NCBI RefSeq assembly: GCF_013185065.1
Contig: NZ_JAAVTO010000005.1
Coordinates: 1-64,000 of the forward strand
Origin: Adlercreutzia sp. ZJ473
GTDB lineage: Bacteria; Actinomycetota; Coriobacteriia; Coriobacteriales; Eggerthellaceae
Length of the DNA: 64,000 bases
Direction: 5' to 3'
Within the stretch, counting starts at the first letter, position 1; each line of letters opens with the position of its first letter. This document shows positions 53,679 to 62,393 of the stretch, piece by piece. The notes under the pieces are model-generated. The model was given only the letters and a program-made list of their open reading frames with translations. It did not search any database and had not been told where the DNA came from. A program made the translations under genes and the position numbers.

Positions 53679-53905
53679 AATCCAGAAGCGCCTGGACCTC
53701 TTCGCGCGTGTACGTGTCGCCGTGCCCGCCGTAGAACACGGCGGAAGAATCCCAGCAAACCGTCCTCGAGGGAGAGCGTGCGCCCTATCTCGAACAGGTA
53801 GCGCTCTTCGGCAAGCAGCGCGTACCAGTAGGCGATGTCGTACTTGGAGGCGAAAACAGCCCGTCCATCAGGCTCTCCGCCCTCGAAAGGTCACAAGCTT
53901 CAGCT
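53679..53905 (-). pseudogene. Remnant of a gene upstream of dmsA
   Basis: Protein-like text is spread over three frames: LSRAESLMDGLF, then SKYDIAYWYALLAEERYLFE, then DSSAVFYGGHGDTYTREEVQ ending in a stop at 53679. Two frame changes and no start show a decayed C-terminal fragment. Its place before a DmsABC set would suit a TorD-type maturation chaperone, but the residues do not prove it. From here to 54120 there is no intact gene. Confidence 0.55.
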
Positions 53906-54120
53906 AGGGCAAAGTATAACCCTCCGCGCCCATGCCTACGAACAGAACAAGCTGCACCTCCGTGTCTGGCGTGCTCTCTTCGCCAGCTCAGCTTACTTCG
54001 CGAAATACTCCGGCATCGCTGCGACCTTCGCCTCCCCGTGCGGAAGCAGCACGCCATGCGCTAAACTCTTCACATCGGCAGATACGCTGGAAGCTGGATC
54101 AGGAGGAAAGGGAGCAAGGC

Positions 54121-55281
54121 ATGACGTTCGACGTGAGCAAGATAAGCCCGCTGGGATTCGGGTGCATGCGCTTTGAGGGGCGCGAGACGAACACCGTCGA
54201 CATCGACCGCACCGCGAAGATGATCGACCGCTACCTAGAGGCAGGCGGCAACTACTTCGACACCGCCTGGGCCTACCCCAACAGCGAGGTCACGCTGCGC
54301 GAGGCGCTCGTGAAGCGCCATCCGCGCGACTCGTTCTTCCTCACGTCGAAGTGCGTCACGTGGACCCACTGCGCCTGCGAGGAGGACCTCGAGCGCCAGC
54401 TCCAGGAGACGCTCGAGAACTTGGACGTGGAGTACCTCGACATGTACCTCATGCACAACCTCGGCGGCAGGCGCACCGCGACGTTCGAGCAGTTCAACGC
54501 ATGGGAGTTCGTGAAGCGCGCGAGGGAGCGCGGGCTGGCGCGCCACATCGGCTTCTCGGCTCACTGCACGCCCGAGGAGCTTGAGCAGCTCATCGCCGAC
54601 TATCCCGAGGCCGAGATGGTCCAGCTGCAGGTGAACTACAACGACTGGGACAGCCCGTCGTTCCGCGAGCGCGAGTGCGTGGAGGTGGCACGCCGGCACG
54701 GCAAGCCCGTCGTGGCCATGGAGCCGGTCAAGGGCGGCCTTCTGGCGAACCCGCCGCGCGCGGTGCGCGAGATCCTCGACGCCGAGATGCCGAACGACTC
54801 CTACGCCACCGCCGCGCTGCGCTTCGCCGCCAGCGCCGAGGGCGTCTTCTGCACGCTCTCGGGCATGAACACGCTCGAGCAGGTGGAGGACAACTGCCGC
54901 GCGTTCGAGAACTTCCAGCCGCTGACCGCGGCCGAGCACGCGGCCATCAAGCGCGCGCAGGAGGCGATGCGCTCGAGCGGCATCGTGCCCTGCACCGGCT
55001 GCGACTACTGCGCGAAGGTGTGCCCCGCGGGCATCGGCATCTCCGGCTCGCTCACGGTGCTCAACCACTTCATCAACTACGGCGACCCCGCCGAGGCGCA
55101 CTACCAGCTCGGCTTCGTCGTGCGGTTCAACGGCGGCAAGAAGCTGCCGAGCGAGTGCCTCCGCTGCGGCGCCTGCGAGGAGGCCTGCCCCCAGGGCATC
55201 AACATCCTCGAGTGCTTCGACCGCATCGAGCAGGAGATCACGTCCCACGCCCCCGCCGCGAAGGTGCTGATGAAGCCGTAA
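54121..55281 (+). CDS. Aldo/keto reductase with C-terminal ferredoxin domain
   Basis: 386 residues from ATG at 54121 with AGGAGGAAAGGGAG upstream. AKR barrel: LGFGCMRFEG, FDTAWAY with the catalytic Asp/Tyr, then LDMYLMHNLG and EPVKGGLL. The last ~90 residues add two CxxCxxC groups, CTGCDYCAKVCP and CLRCGACEEACP, for two 4Fe-4S clusters. This fused form is common in anaerobes, where the electron donor may be ferredoxin-linked; its substrate is unknown. Single gene. Confidence 0.92.
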   Translation: MTFDVSKISPLGFGCMRFEGRETNTVDIDRTAKMIDRYLEAGGNYFDTAWAYPNSEVTLREALVKRHPRDSFFLTSKCVTWTHCACEEDLERQLQETLENLDVEYLDMYLMHNLGGRRTATFEQFNAWEFVKRARERGLARHIGFSAHCTPEELEQLIADYPEAEMVQLQVNYNDWDSPSFRERECVEVARRHGKPVVAMEPVKGGLLANPPRAVREILDAEMPNDSYATAALRFAASAEGVFCTLSGMNTLEQVEDNCRAFENFQPLTAAEHAAIKRAQEAMRSSGIVPCTGCDYCAKVCPAGIGISGSLTVLNHFINYGDPAEAHYQLGFVVRFNGGKKLPSECLRCGACEEACPQGINILECFDRIEQEITSHAPAAKVLMKP

Positions 55282-55429
55282 GGCCGCTCGCCGAGCGGCA
55301 GCGCGGAGCCGTAAGGCGCTTGGGGCTCACGTGGGACTTAATGTGGGGCTTGCGCTCGTCATCATGCGGGCGCAAGCCCCGCGCATCACCCGAACAAGGT
55401 TGCGCCACTCACTCAAATTGGCGTGCGCA

Positions 55430-55503
55430 TCACTCACTTAACTCTTCGTTCTTCACTCAACTTGGTCACTTAACTTCGAGTGATCAGCGGCGAAGGGCTG
55501 AGA
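55430..55503. repeat. 74-bp direct repeat, copy A (3' end of the AlbA_2 gene)
   Basis: Aligns without gaps to 57240-57313, with about eight mismatches (~89% identical). The copy covers the last ~17 codons and stop of the AlbA_2 gene and ~23 bases beyond. It contains TCACTCAA at 55453-55460. Confidence 0.9.
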
Positions 55504-57033
55504 GCTCAAGAGGTATTTCCTGTTCTTGCTTGTCTGGGGAGCGGTAGCTATCACAGCTCCTTCCTCGACAAGCGCCTTGACGTAGCCCCTCGTGTTTTCG
55601 GGCTGCCTGCCAAGCGCTTCGGCAATCTCGCGTATGCCCCGAGGCTCGTCTGAGTCGAGAACGGCAAGAATGCGCTGACGCCACTCCGCGCGCGACCATC
55701 GGGGCTGTCGGGCCTGCTCGTGCGAGACGACATAATACGCAATCTCGCTAGGCCCTTGCCCACCTTCGGCAATTCCAGCATCGCCCCTTGCGAGAACGAC
55801 CTTGAAGCTGTCTAAGCCTGCGACAAACCGAGGCTCCGCGAGCGTACGAGACGCCATGGCGCTCTTCATGAGGGGAATGCCGCTCCCGTTCCCTTCAGCA
55901 GACATGCCGCTGCCACCTGGGAGAGGCATCAGCGACATAAGCTTCATGAGAGCAGCGTTGCGGCAGGCGGAAATGCCGTCGCCGATGTTCTCCAGGGTCT
56001 TTCCGCCCCAGAGGCCACCCGGGTTGGTCACCTCAACCCTGTCGGGGTAGATGTCGACCGAAACCGCCTGCCCTACGAAGTACTCCCCGTACTCACGGTG
56101 AACGACGGCGTTGACGAGCGCCTCGCGCAGCACCTCCTCGGGTATCTCGAGCTCGTCAACGCGCCCAACGCCCCGCACGACCGAGCGCGTCCTGAGGTTC
56201 TTCGCGATGGCCCGATAGGCATCTTCTACCACCTCCCCCGCAGGGCCTTCGCATATCACGCGATCAAGAAATCGCATCGGCGCGGCTGGATCGGACTTCT
56301 GCGCCCCTGGATGAACGGCAACGTCCACGACAAGCTTGGGGAAGAACTGCTGGGGGTAGCTTCCGCATACGAGAAGGCCCGCAAGACATACGTCGCCCTT
56401 TTCGCTGGTGATGCCGAGGCGTGCCATCTTGGCATCCCTCGTCTTCGCGCCGCGCAGCGCCCGCGAATCCTTTTCGCGGTCAAGCAGGTCGTTGACGAGC
56501 TTTGACGACAGGTCGTCTCCGGTTGCCGCCTCAACTGGCTGCCTGTCGGCGCGCGAGGGCTTGAGGAAGTTCGTGAGGGAGTAGATCTCCGTGGGCGAAA
56601 GCCTGATGTCCTTGTCGTCTACGCGCTTGTAGCTTCCGCCTACGAAGCCCCTTCCGACTATATAGCAGGGCTTCTTGTCCGCTTCGAGCTCCTCGATCTC
56701 AATCGCAAGCACGGGGGATCCTTCGAACGCAAACCTATGGAGGTGGTAGGCAGGGGGCTGGGCAACGCGAGTGCCGCTCAGATCGCCGTCGCCCATGCCG
56801 GCGACGAACTGGTCGAGAACCTTGTCTATGGCGAAGCTCTTTGCAGGCTTGAAGCTGTTGCTTTCGTCGAGGCCGAGAAGGATGAGGCCCCCGGCAGTGT
56901 TTGCGAAAGCGCTCACAGACTCCCACACATCCCGGGAAAGCTGTTGGGCACTTGCCTTTACTTCAACGAACTCGTCATCGGTGTGTTGGGCGCGAAGCCT
57001 TTCGACTATGGGATTCAAATCCTGCTCTTGCAT
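55453..57033 (-). CDS. AlbA_2/ATPase-domain putative transcriptional regulator
   Basis: 526 residues from ATG at 57033, with GCGAGG upstream. The N-terminal Schlafen-type AlbA_2 domain reads EFVEVKASAQQLSRDVWESV and SAFANTAGGLILLGLDE. A GHKL-type C-terminal ATPase part follows (VLREALVNAVVHREYGEYFV, VTNPGGLWGG). The last ~70 residues form a winged helix (RGIREIAEALGRQPENTRGYV). The family is usually called ATP-dependent helicase-like or regulator, with roles in regulation or defence. Its upstream region is dense in TCACTCAA octamers. Confidence 0.88.
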   Translation of the reverse strand: MQEQDLNPIVERLRAQHTDDEFVEVKASAQQLSRDVWESVSAFANTAGGLILLGLDESNSFKPAKSFAIDKVLDQFVAGMGDGDLSGTRVAQPPAYHLHRFAFEGSPVLAIEIEELEADKKPCYIVGRGFVGGSYKRVDDKDIRLSPTEIYSLTNFLKPSRADRQPVEAATGDDLSSKLVNDLLDREKDSRALRGAKTRDAKMARLGITSEKGDVCLAGLLVCGSYPQQFFPKLVVDVAVHPGAQKSDPAAPMRFLDRVICEGPAGEVVEDAYRAIAKNLRTRSVVRGVGRVDELEIPEEVLREALVNAVVHREYGEYFVGQAVSVDIYPDRVEVTNPGGLWGGKTLENIGDGISACRNAALMKLMSLMPLPGGSGMSAEGNGSGIPLMKSAMASRTLAEPRFVAGLDSFKVVLARGDAGIAEGGQGPSEIAYYVVSHEQARQPRWSRAEWRQRILAVLDSDEPRGIREIAEALGRQPENTRGYVKALVEEGAVIATAPQTSKNRKYLLSSQPFAADHSKLSDQVE

Positions 57034-57082
57034 CAAGCACCTCGCTTCAATGCTCGTAGGGACAGCGGAAGTTCACGAACGC

Positions 57083-57293
57083 TCACTCAATGATACACTT
57101 TTTCACTCAATTTGTTTGCTTGTTGAGTGAAAATTTGAGTGATAAAAGCCCTGCGTATCGCTGAATGTCCTGCTACAACTCGCACAGCAGGGTAAAAGCC
57201 CGCTACGTCACTCATGCACACCGCGCATCTGGCAAATGATCACTCACTTAACTTTCCGTTCTTCACTCAACTCGATCACTCAACTTTGAGTGA
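57083..57293. promoter_or_regulatory. Cluster of TCACTCAA octamers upstream of the AlbA_2 gene
   Basis: TCACTCAA at 57083, 57103, 57263 and 57276 and its inverse TTGAGTGA at 57123, 57135 and 57286. The first three starts are 20 bases apart. The pair at 57276-57293 is almost a continuous palindrome. The layout is that of a multi-site operator. Confidence 0.85.
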
Positions 57294-57313
57294 TCGGCGG
57301 CGAAGGACTGAGA
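57240..57313. repeat. 74-bp direct repeat, copy B
   Basis: Partner of 55430-55503. Here it does not encode a continuous C terminus and abuts the end of the NnrE-like gene, so it looks like the tail of a lost second AlbA_2 gene. Confidence 0.88.
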
Positions 57314-57316
57314 ACC

Positions 57317-58195
57317 TTATACATCGCATCCGAGCGAGGCGAGGAAGAGCCTGCCCGCCTGAGCTCTCCCGCGTGCCGTGAGCAGGCCCGGCTTTGCGGC
57401 GAGCATGGTCACCGTGATGTCAGCTTGCACGCAGCTGTCCGCCGGCTCCCCCGTCTGCGCGTTCAGGCCGCTGGGCACGTCGACCGCGATCACCCGCGCG
57501 CCCATGTCGCAGCGAATACAGTTGACGGCGTTGATCCAGGTCGCATAAGGCTCGCGCACCTCGAGATGAGAAAAGCCCGTGCCGAGGATGGCGTCGACGA
57601 CGACGTCTGCTTGGGAAAGAAGCGCGTCAAGCTGCGCGGTGTCAGGGTTGACGGCGACCGCGAATCGCGGCGCATCGGCGCCCGTGCATGCGTCATGCGC
57701 AGCCGCGTGCGCCGGCTCGGCCTGCACCTGGTCAGCAGGCGTCTTCGTCACCAACGTGACGTCCATGCCGCGGCCCGCCAGGAGCGAGGCAGCCACCCAG
57801 CCGTCTCCGCCGTTGTTGCCACTCCCCGCCAACACCACGACCGAGGAAGGCCCCGAGGCGGCCTCATCAAGGGCAACGGCCTCCGACTCTGCGGTAGCCT
57901 CATCAAGCGCAACCGAAGGCTGCATTGCAGCAATCTCATCGAGAGCAGCGGCCTCAAGCCCTGCGACAGCCTCATCATAAGCAGCGACCTCCAGCTCCGC
58001 AGCAGCCTTTGTGCGCACGGCTCCGATGGCCTCCACTTCAGCGCACACGGCCTCGGCAACTGCCGCGCCTGCGCGCTTCATAAGCTCGTAAAGCGACGCC
58101 CCTTCCGCGGCGATGCGCCGCTCAAGCTCCACCACCTGGCCAACATCAAGAACCGGCAGCCCCGCCGCATCGTCCCAAGCTATCATCGTATCCAC
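57317..58195 (-). CDS. NAD(P)H-hydrate epimerase-like (YjeF N domain) with repeat insert
   Basis: 292 residues from GTG at 58195 with GGGAGG upstream; ATG at 58186 is the alternative. YjeF_N landmarks: ASLYELMKRAGAAVAEAV, VVVLAGSGNNGGDGWVAASL, VVDAILGTGF and VIAVDVPSGLNAQTG. NnrE epimerises damaged R-NAD(P)HX. Between the first helix and the GNNGGDG loop there is an extra ~55-residue Ala/Glu/Asp run built from ALDEA-containing repeats (VALDEATAESEAVALDEAAS). The ADP-dependent dehydratase domain often fused at the C terminus is absent. Confidence 0.87.
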   Translation of the reverse strand: MDTMIAWDDAAGLPVLDVGQVVELERRIAAEGASLYELMKRAGAAVAEAVCAEVEAIGAVRTKAAAELEVAAYDEAVAGLEAAALDEIAAMQPSVALDEATAESEAVALDEAASGPSSVVVLAGSGNNGGDGWVAASLLAGRGMDVTLVTKTPADQVQAEPAHAAAHDACTGADAPRFAVAVNPDTAQLDALLSQADVVVDAILGTGFSHLEVREPYATWINAVNCIRCDMGARVIAVDVPSGLNAQTGEPADSCVQADITVTMLAAKPGLLTARGRAQAGRLFLASLGCDV

Positions 58196-58247
58196 AGCTC
58201 TTCGCCTCCCAAATCGCCCCAAGAAACAACAGGCTCCGTCAATCGTC

Positions 58248-58703
58248 TTAAGCCCTCACGCGCGCAATCTTGTCATCGGGCCCCACCTCGTCGTTCAGCC
58301 TTCTCAACGTAGACACGGCAATGCGTCGTTGCCCCGTCTTCTGCTTTTTGCCGCATACCTCCCACGCAGGTGCCCCAGGGCCGTTGTAGACCTCTTCGAA
58401 ACTGCCGTCCTTGAAAATCTTTAGGACGATGAGAAAGTCCGGGCAGTCGCTTATGGCCACGCTATCGCCCTGCGTAGCTTTGATCTGCACGAGACGACCG
58501 TCCGAGTCGACAGGCAGCACCCTGGCATCATGCACAGGATGTGACGCCTCGAAGAGCTTAAGTCCGTACTCTTCCGCAGCAATCACCTCGCCGATGCTGC
58601 CAACCATGTGCCCGTCCGGCGTGAAGTGCCGCCTCGGGTACATATCTTCCAGTTCGGCCGTGAGCTTATAAAGCTCGCAAATTTTAGCTTGAAGATCAGT
58701 CAT
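58248..58703 (-). CDS. DUF6998-like protein, possible nuclease fold
   Basis: 151 residues from ATG at 58703 with CGGAGG upstream. Motif order GSIGEVIAAEEYGLKL, then HDARVLPVDSDGRLVQIKAT with the QIK triad resembles the E...D...QxK arrangement of PD-(D/E)XK nucleases. Such proteins occur beside restriction and other defence genes. Neighbours are a GIY-YIG protein and the AlbA_2 regulator. Activity is inferred only from the motif layout. Confidence 0.65.
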   Translation of the reverse strand: MTDLQAKICELYKLTAELEDMYPRRHFTPDGHMVGSIGEVIAAEEYGLKLFEASHPVHDARVLPVDSDGRLVQIKATQGDSVAISDCPDFLIVLKIFKDGSFEEVYNGPGAPAWEVCGKKQKTGQRRIAVSTLRRLNDEVGPDDKIARVRA

Positions 58704-58789
58704 GGTTTTCAACCTCCGTTTTCTGGCTCAACCGAAGCTGTTTTGCATTTTCAAGCAAAATAGAAGAGAGCTGACCCAAAGTCATTGCT

Positions 58790-59482
58790 TTACGCCCTGA
58801 GCGAATCGATGAACGTTCCTTCCTTAGTCTTCCACGTTACCCAGCCGTTGCAGGATGCGCCGATGATGAAAGAACCTGCCGTGGAAGGAGAGTCGAAAAC
58901 CACATCGGAGATGACTATGCCATGTACATCAACATTCGCACATCGTGCCGCACGAACGCTAGAAGCCAATCCTGCTCCTTCAGCAAGACTGATGCGCTGG
59001 CCCTTCTTTATGATAAAGCGTCCCTCCTCAACCACCATCTCTGCCTTGAGCTCCTTGCCCCCATCTTTCTTCAATTTGCGCGCCATACAGTAGATGCCGT
59101 CGGGGATAAGCTGCGCATTCACGTGCTCCTTGCGCTCAGCGGTGGCCTTTGCGAAGGTCTCTTCCTTGGATTCGCGTTGAATGGGAGGGAACACCTGAAC
59201 ACCTTCAAAAGAAGACAACAATTGAATGACCAGGTCAACGTCAATAGCGAACAGCTCTGAGTTGTACACACGCGAACGGGAGAATATGTCGTCCAGAAGG
59301 CTTTCCTTTTCGTCGTAGTTCTCAACCTCAATGGCGAACTCGCGCTTGAGCCCCGCAATATTGTTGTAACCGTTGCGCTCTAGTTGATACATGCGGCTCT
59401 CGAACGCCTTCGTTTGAGTCTTGCCAATCTTAACCAGACCGGGCACAACTGTGCTCATGACATATATTACTCCCCGGGCCAT
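58790..59482 (-). CDS. GIY-YIG/T5orf172-type nuclease-domain protein with DUF4357 tail
   Basis: 230 residues from ATG at 59482. The N terminus MARGVIYVMSTVVPGLVKIG followed by KTQTKAFESRMYQLERNGY is the GIY-YIG-derived T5orf172 domain. The C-terminal ~60 residues (GRFIIKKGQRISLAEGAGLA through NGWVTWKTKEGTFIDSLRA) match the DUF4357 pattern in which a small strand-rich domain closes the protein. Such proteins are found in phage and defence contexts. It is divergent from the UvrA-like gene. Confidence 0.82.
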   Translation of the reverse strand: MARGVIYVMSTVVPGLVKIGKTQTKAFESRMYQLERNGYNNIAGLKREFAIEVENYDEKESLLDDIFSRSRVYNSELFAIDVDLVIQLLSSFEGVQVFPPIQRESKEETFAKATAERKEHVNAQLIPDGIYCMARKLKKDGGKELKAEMVVEEGRFIIKKGQRISLAEGAGLASSVRAARCANVDVHGIVISDVVFDSPSTAGSFIIGASCNGWVTWKTKEGTFIDSLRA

Positions 59483-59619
59483 AAGCCACCCCGCTTCCAT
59501 CTCGCAACTCAAACTCGTCCATCATCAGGATAGCCCAACAAAGCATCGCTCGGACAATGCACTTCCCAAAGAGCTCTGCCGTATGTCACAAACAAGCCTG
59601 ATCACCTCTTCGCCACCTC

Positions 59620-59674
59620 TTTCACTTCCGTTAGCACGACGTTAACGGAAGTGAAATCAATTTCACTTCCGTTA
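59620..59674. promoter_or_regulatory. Triple 14-bp operator upstream of the UvrA-like gene
   Basis: TTTCACTTCCGTTA at 59620-59633 and 59661-59674, and its exact inverse at 59643-59656. Two nested inverted pairs result. They end 21 bases before the start codon, where a repressor would block transcription. Confidence 0.9.
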
Positions 59675-59695
59675 GAACAGCAAAAGAGACGGATA

Positions 59696-62392
59696 ATGAA
59701 GAAGAAACAGGGCTCGGACCAGGATGAGGAGCGGAGGAACGTGCAGCAGCGAATGCAAGGGGGAGAGCGAGTGCGGAGGCAAGCTCAGAGTCAGAACCAG
59801 GAGCAGACGCCCGTGCAGCAGCAATCGCAGCCACGCCCGCAGCCACACTCACGCCCGCACTCGCAAGCAACCCCCGGCGGCGCCCCCGCCAGGATAGAGG
59901 TGCGCGGCGGGCGGGTGCACAACCTCAAGAACGTCGACGTCGACGTGCCGCTCAACAAGATCGTCGGGATCGCCGGCGTCTCCGGCTCGGGCAAGTCCTC
60001 CCTGGCGCTCGGGATCCTCTACGCGGAGGGCTCCCGCCGCTACCTGGAGTCCCTGTCGACCTACACGCGCAGGCGCATGACGCAGGCAGAGAAGGCGCAG
60101 GTGGACGAGGTGCTGCACGTCCCGGCGGCCCTGGCGCTCAGGCAGCGCCCCGGCGTGCCCGGCATCCGCAGCACATTCGGGACGGGCACGGAGCTGCTGA
60201 ACAGCCTGCGCCTGATGTTCTCCCGCCTCGCCTCGCACCGCTGCCCGAACGGCCACTACGCCGAGCCCTCCCTGAACGTCGCCGCCGACCTCCCGATCAC
60301 CTGCCCCGCCTGCGGCGAGCGCTTTCTCGCGCCGAGCGCGGAGGAGCTGGCCTTCAACAGCCAGGGCGCGTGCGCGCGCTGCGACGGGACGGGCATCGTC
60401 CGCGCCGTCGACGAGTCGACGCTGGTGCCCGACGAGTCCCTCTCCATCGACGAGGGCGCGGTGGCGCCCTGGCAGACGCTCATGTGGTCGCTGATGAAGG
60501 ACATCGCCCGCGAGATGGGCGTCCGCACCGACGTGCCGTTCCGGGAGCTGACGAGGAAGGAGCGCGACATCGTCTTCCACGGCCCCGCGGTCAAGAAGAA
60601 CATCATCTACCAGAACAAGACGAGCGGCGCCGCCGGCGACATGGACTTCACCTACTTCAACGCCACCTACACCGTGGAGAACGCCTTGTCGAAGGTGAAG
60701 AACGAGAAGGGCATGAAGCGCGTCGAGAAGTTCCTGAAGCAGGGCGTCTGCCCCGACTGCAAAGGCACGCGCCTCTCCGACGCGGCACGCGCGCCCCGGC
60801 TTCGCGGCGTCTCGCTTGCGCAAGCCTGCGCGATGACGCTCTCCGACCTCGCGCAGTGGGTGGCCGGCGTCCCGGCCTCGCTGCCGAAGGAGATGCGCCC
60901 GATGGCCCAGAGCATCTGCGCGTCGTTCGACACCGCCGCGAAGCGCCTCGTTGACCTGGGACTCTCCTATCTCACGCTCGACCGCGCCGCCTCGACGCTC
61001 TCCACCGGCGAGCGGCAGCGCATGCAGCTGGCCCGCGCGGTGCGGAACCGCACGACCGGCGTCCTCTACGTCCTCGACGAGCCGTCCATCGGCCTGCACC
61101 CCTCCAACCTGGAGGGGCTGACCGGCGTCATGCGGGACCTGATCGCCGACGGCAACACCGTCGTGCTGGTGGACCACGACGTCAACGTGCTCTCCGAGGC
61201 CGACTGGCTCATCGAGCTCGGCCCCGACGCCGGCGCGAGCGGCGGCACCATCATCGCGCAGGGGCCCCTGCAGGACGTGGCGCGCGACCCCCGCTCGCGG
61301 ATCGGCGGCTTCCTCACGGGCGAGGCGTCCGTCAACGTCAGGGAGCGCGCCGCAGCCGGCGAGATGTTCTCCCTCGGGACCATCCGCCTGTCAACCTCCG
61401 CGATCCACACGGTGAAGCCCCTGGAGGTGGACTTCCCGAAGGGGCGGCTCGTCGCGGTGACTGGCGTGTCCGGCTCGGGGAAGACGACGCTGATCCTGGA
61501 GAGCCTGATCCCGGCGCTGGAGGCGTCCATCCGGGGCGCCCAGCTCCCCGAGCACGTGAGGGCCCTCGCCGCCGACGGCATCGCCCACGTCAAGCTGATC
61601 GACGCCACGCCCATCGGGATCAACGTGCGCTCCACCGTCGCCACCTACGCCAACGTGCACGACGAGCTGCGCAAGGTCTATGCCAGGACGCCGGACGCGA
61701 AGGCGCGGGGGTGCAAGGCGGGCGACTTCTCCTACAACACGGGGAAGCTGCGCTGCCCCGTGTGCGACGGGACGGGCTCCATCAACCTCGACGTCCAGTT
61801 TTTGCCGGACGTCGAGATCCCCTGCCCGGACTGCGACGGCTCGCGCTACGCGAAGGGCGCGAGCCTCATCCGACGCGTGCCGAAGGGCGGAGGACGCGCG
61901 CACTCGCTCCCCGAGCTCATGGACATGAGCGTGGACGAGGCGCTCGACGCCTGCGCCGACCTCCCGCTTGTCGCGCGAAGGCTGGGCGTGCTCAAGGAGC
62001 TGGGGTTGGGGTATCTGACCTTGGGAGAGGAGACGCCGAGCCTCTCGGGCGGCGAGGCGCAGCGCCTGAAGCTCGCCAGCGAGATGGGGAGGGGCCAGTC
62101 CGACACGGTGTTCGTGTTCGACGAGCCCACCATCGGCCTCCACCCGCTCGACGTCGAGACGCTGCTCCACGTGTTCGAGCGGCTGATCGAGCGCGGGGCG
62201 ACCGTCATCGTCATCGAGCACGACCTGGACGTCATCCGAAACGCGGACTACGTCATCGACATGGGGCCGGGCGGCGGCGCCCACGGCGGCGAGATCGTCG
62301 CAGCCGACACGCCGGAAGGGCTCTGCGCCTGCGAGGCCAGCAAGACGGGGGCGTACCTGAAGCGGACGTATCCTGAGCGAAAGGAGCGCTAG
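59696..62392 (+). CDS. UvrA-like ABC ATPase (class II, UvrA2/DrrC type)
   Basis: 898 residues from ATG at 59696. Two ABC units: P-loops GVSGSGKSS and GVSGSGKTT, signatures LSTGERQRMQLARA and LSGGEAQRLKLASE. Zinc-type Cys pairs are CPACGERF, CARCDGTG, CPDCKGTR, CPVCDGTG and CPDCDGSR. It is ~50 residues shorter than housekeeping UvrA, once a Gln-rich ~75-residue N-terminal extension is discounted, which fits the UvrA2 branch lacking most of the UvrB-binding insert. Such paralogs are linked to drug or DNA-damage tolerance. Coupled to a DNA glycosylase gene. Confidence 0.9.
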   Translation: MKKKQGSDQDEERRNVQQRMQGGERVRRQAQSQNQEQTPVQQQSQPRPQPHSRPHSQATPGGAPARIEVRGGRVHNLKNVDVDVPLNKIVGIAGVSGSGKSSLALGILYAEGSRRYLESLSTYTRRRMTQAEKAQVDEVLHVPAALALRQRPGVPGIRSTFGTGTELLNSLRLMFSRLASHRCPNGHYAEPSLNVAADLPITCPACGERFLAPSAEELAFNSQGACARCDGTGIVRAVDESTLVPDESLSIDEGAVAPWQTLMWSLMKDIAREMGVRTDVPFRELTRKERDIVFHGPAVKKNIIYQNKTSGAAGDMDFTYFNATYTVENALSKVKNEKGMKRVEKFLKQGVCPDCKGTRLSDAARAPRLRGVSLAQACAMTLSDLAQWVAGVPASLPKEMRPMAQSICASFDTAAKRLVDLGLSYLTLDRAASTLSTGERQRMQLARAVRNRTTGVLYVLDEPSIGLHPSNLEGLTGVMRDLIADGNTVVLVDHDVNVLSEADWLIELGPDAGASGGTIIAQGPLQDVARDPRSRIGGFLTGEASVNVRERAAAGEMFSLGTIRLSTSAIHTVKPLEVDFPKGRLVAVTGVSGSGKTTLILESLIPALEASIRGAQLPEHVRALAADGIAHVKLIDATPIGINVRSTVATYANVHDELRKVYARTPDAKARGCKAGDFSYNTGKLRCPVCDGTGSINLDVQFLPDVEIPCPDCDGSRYAKGASLIRRVPKGGGRAHSLPELMDMSVDEALDACADLPLVARRLGVLKELGLGYLTLGEETPSLSGGEAQRLKLASEMGRGQSDTVFVFDEPTIGLHPLDVETLLHVFERLIERGATVIVIEHDLDVIRNADYVIDMGPGGGAHGGEIVAADTPEGLCACEASKTGAYLKRTYPERKER

Positions 62393-62393
62393 C

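Noticed and set aside
51796-53907. 703-codon plus-strand frame
   Set aside because: Antisense to the DmsA-like gene; no recognisable domain.
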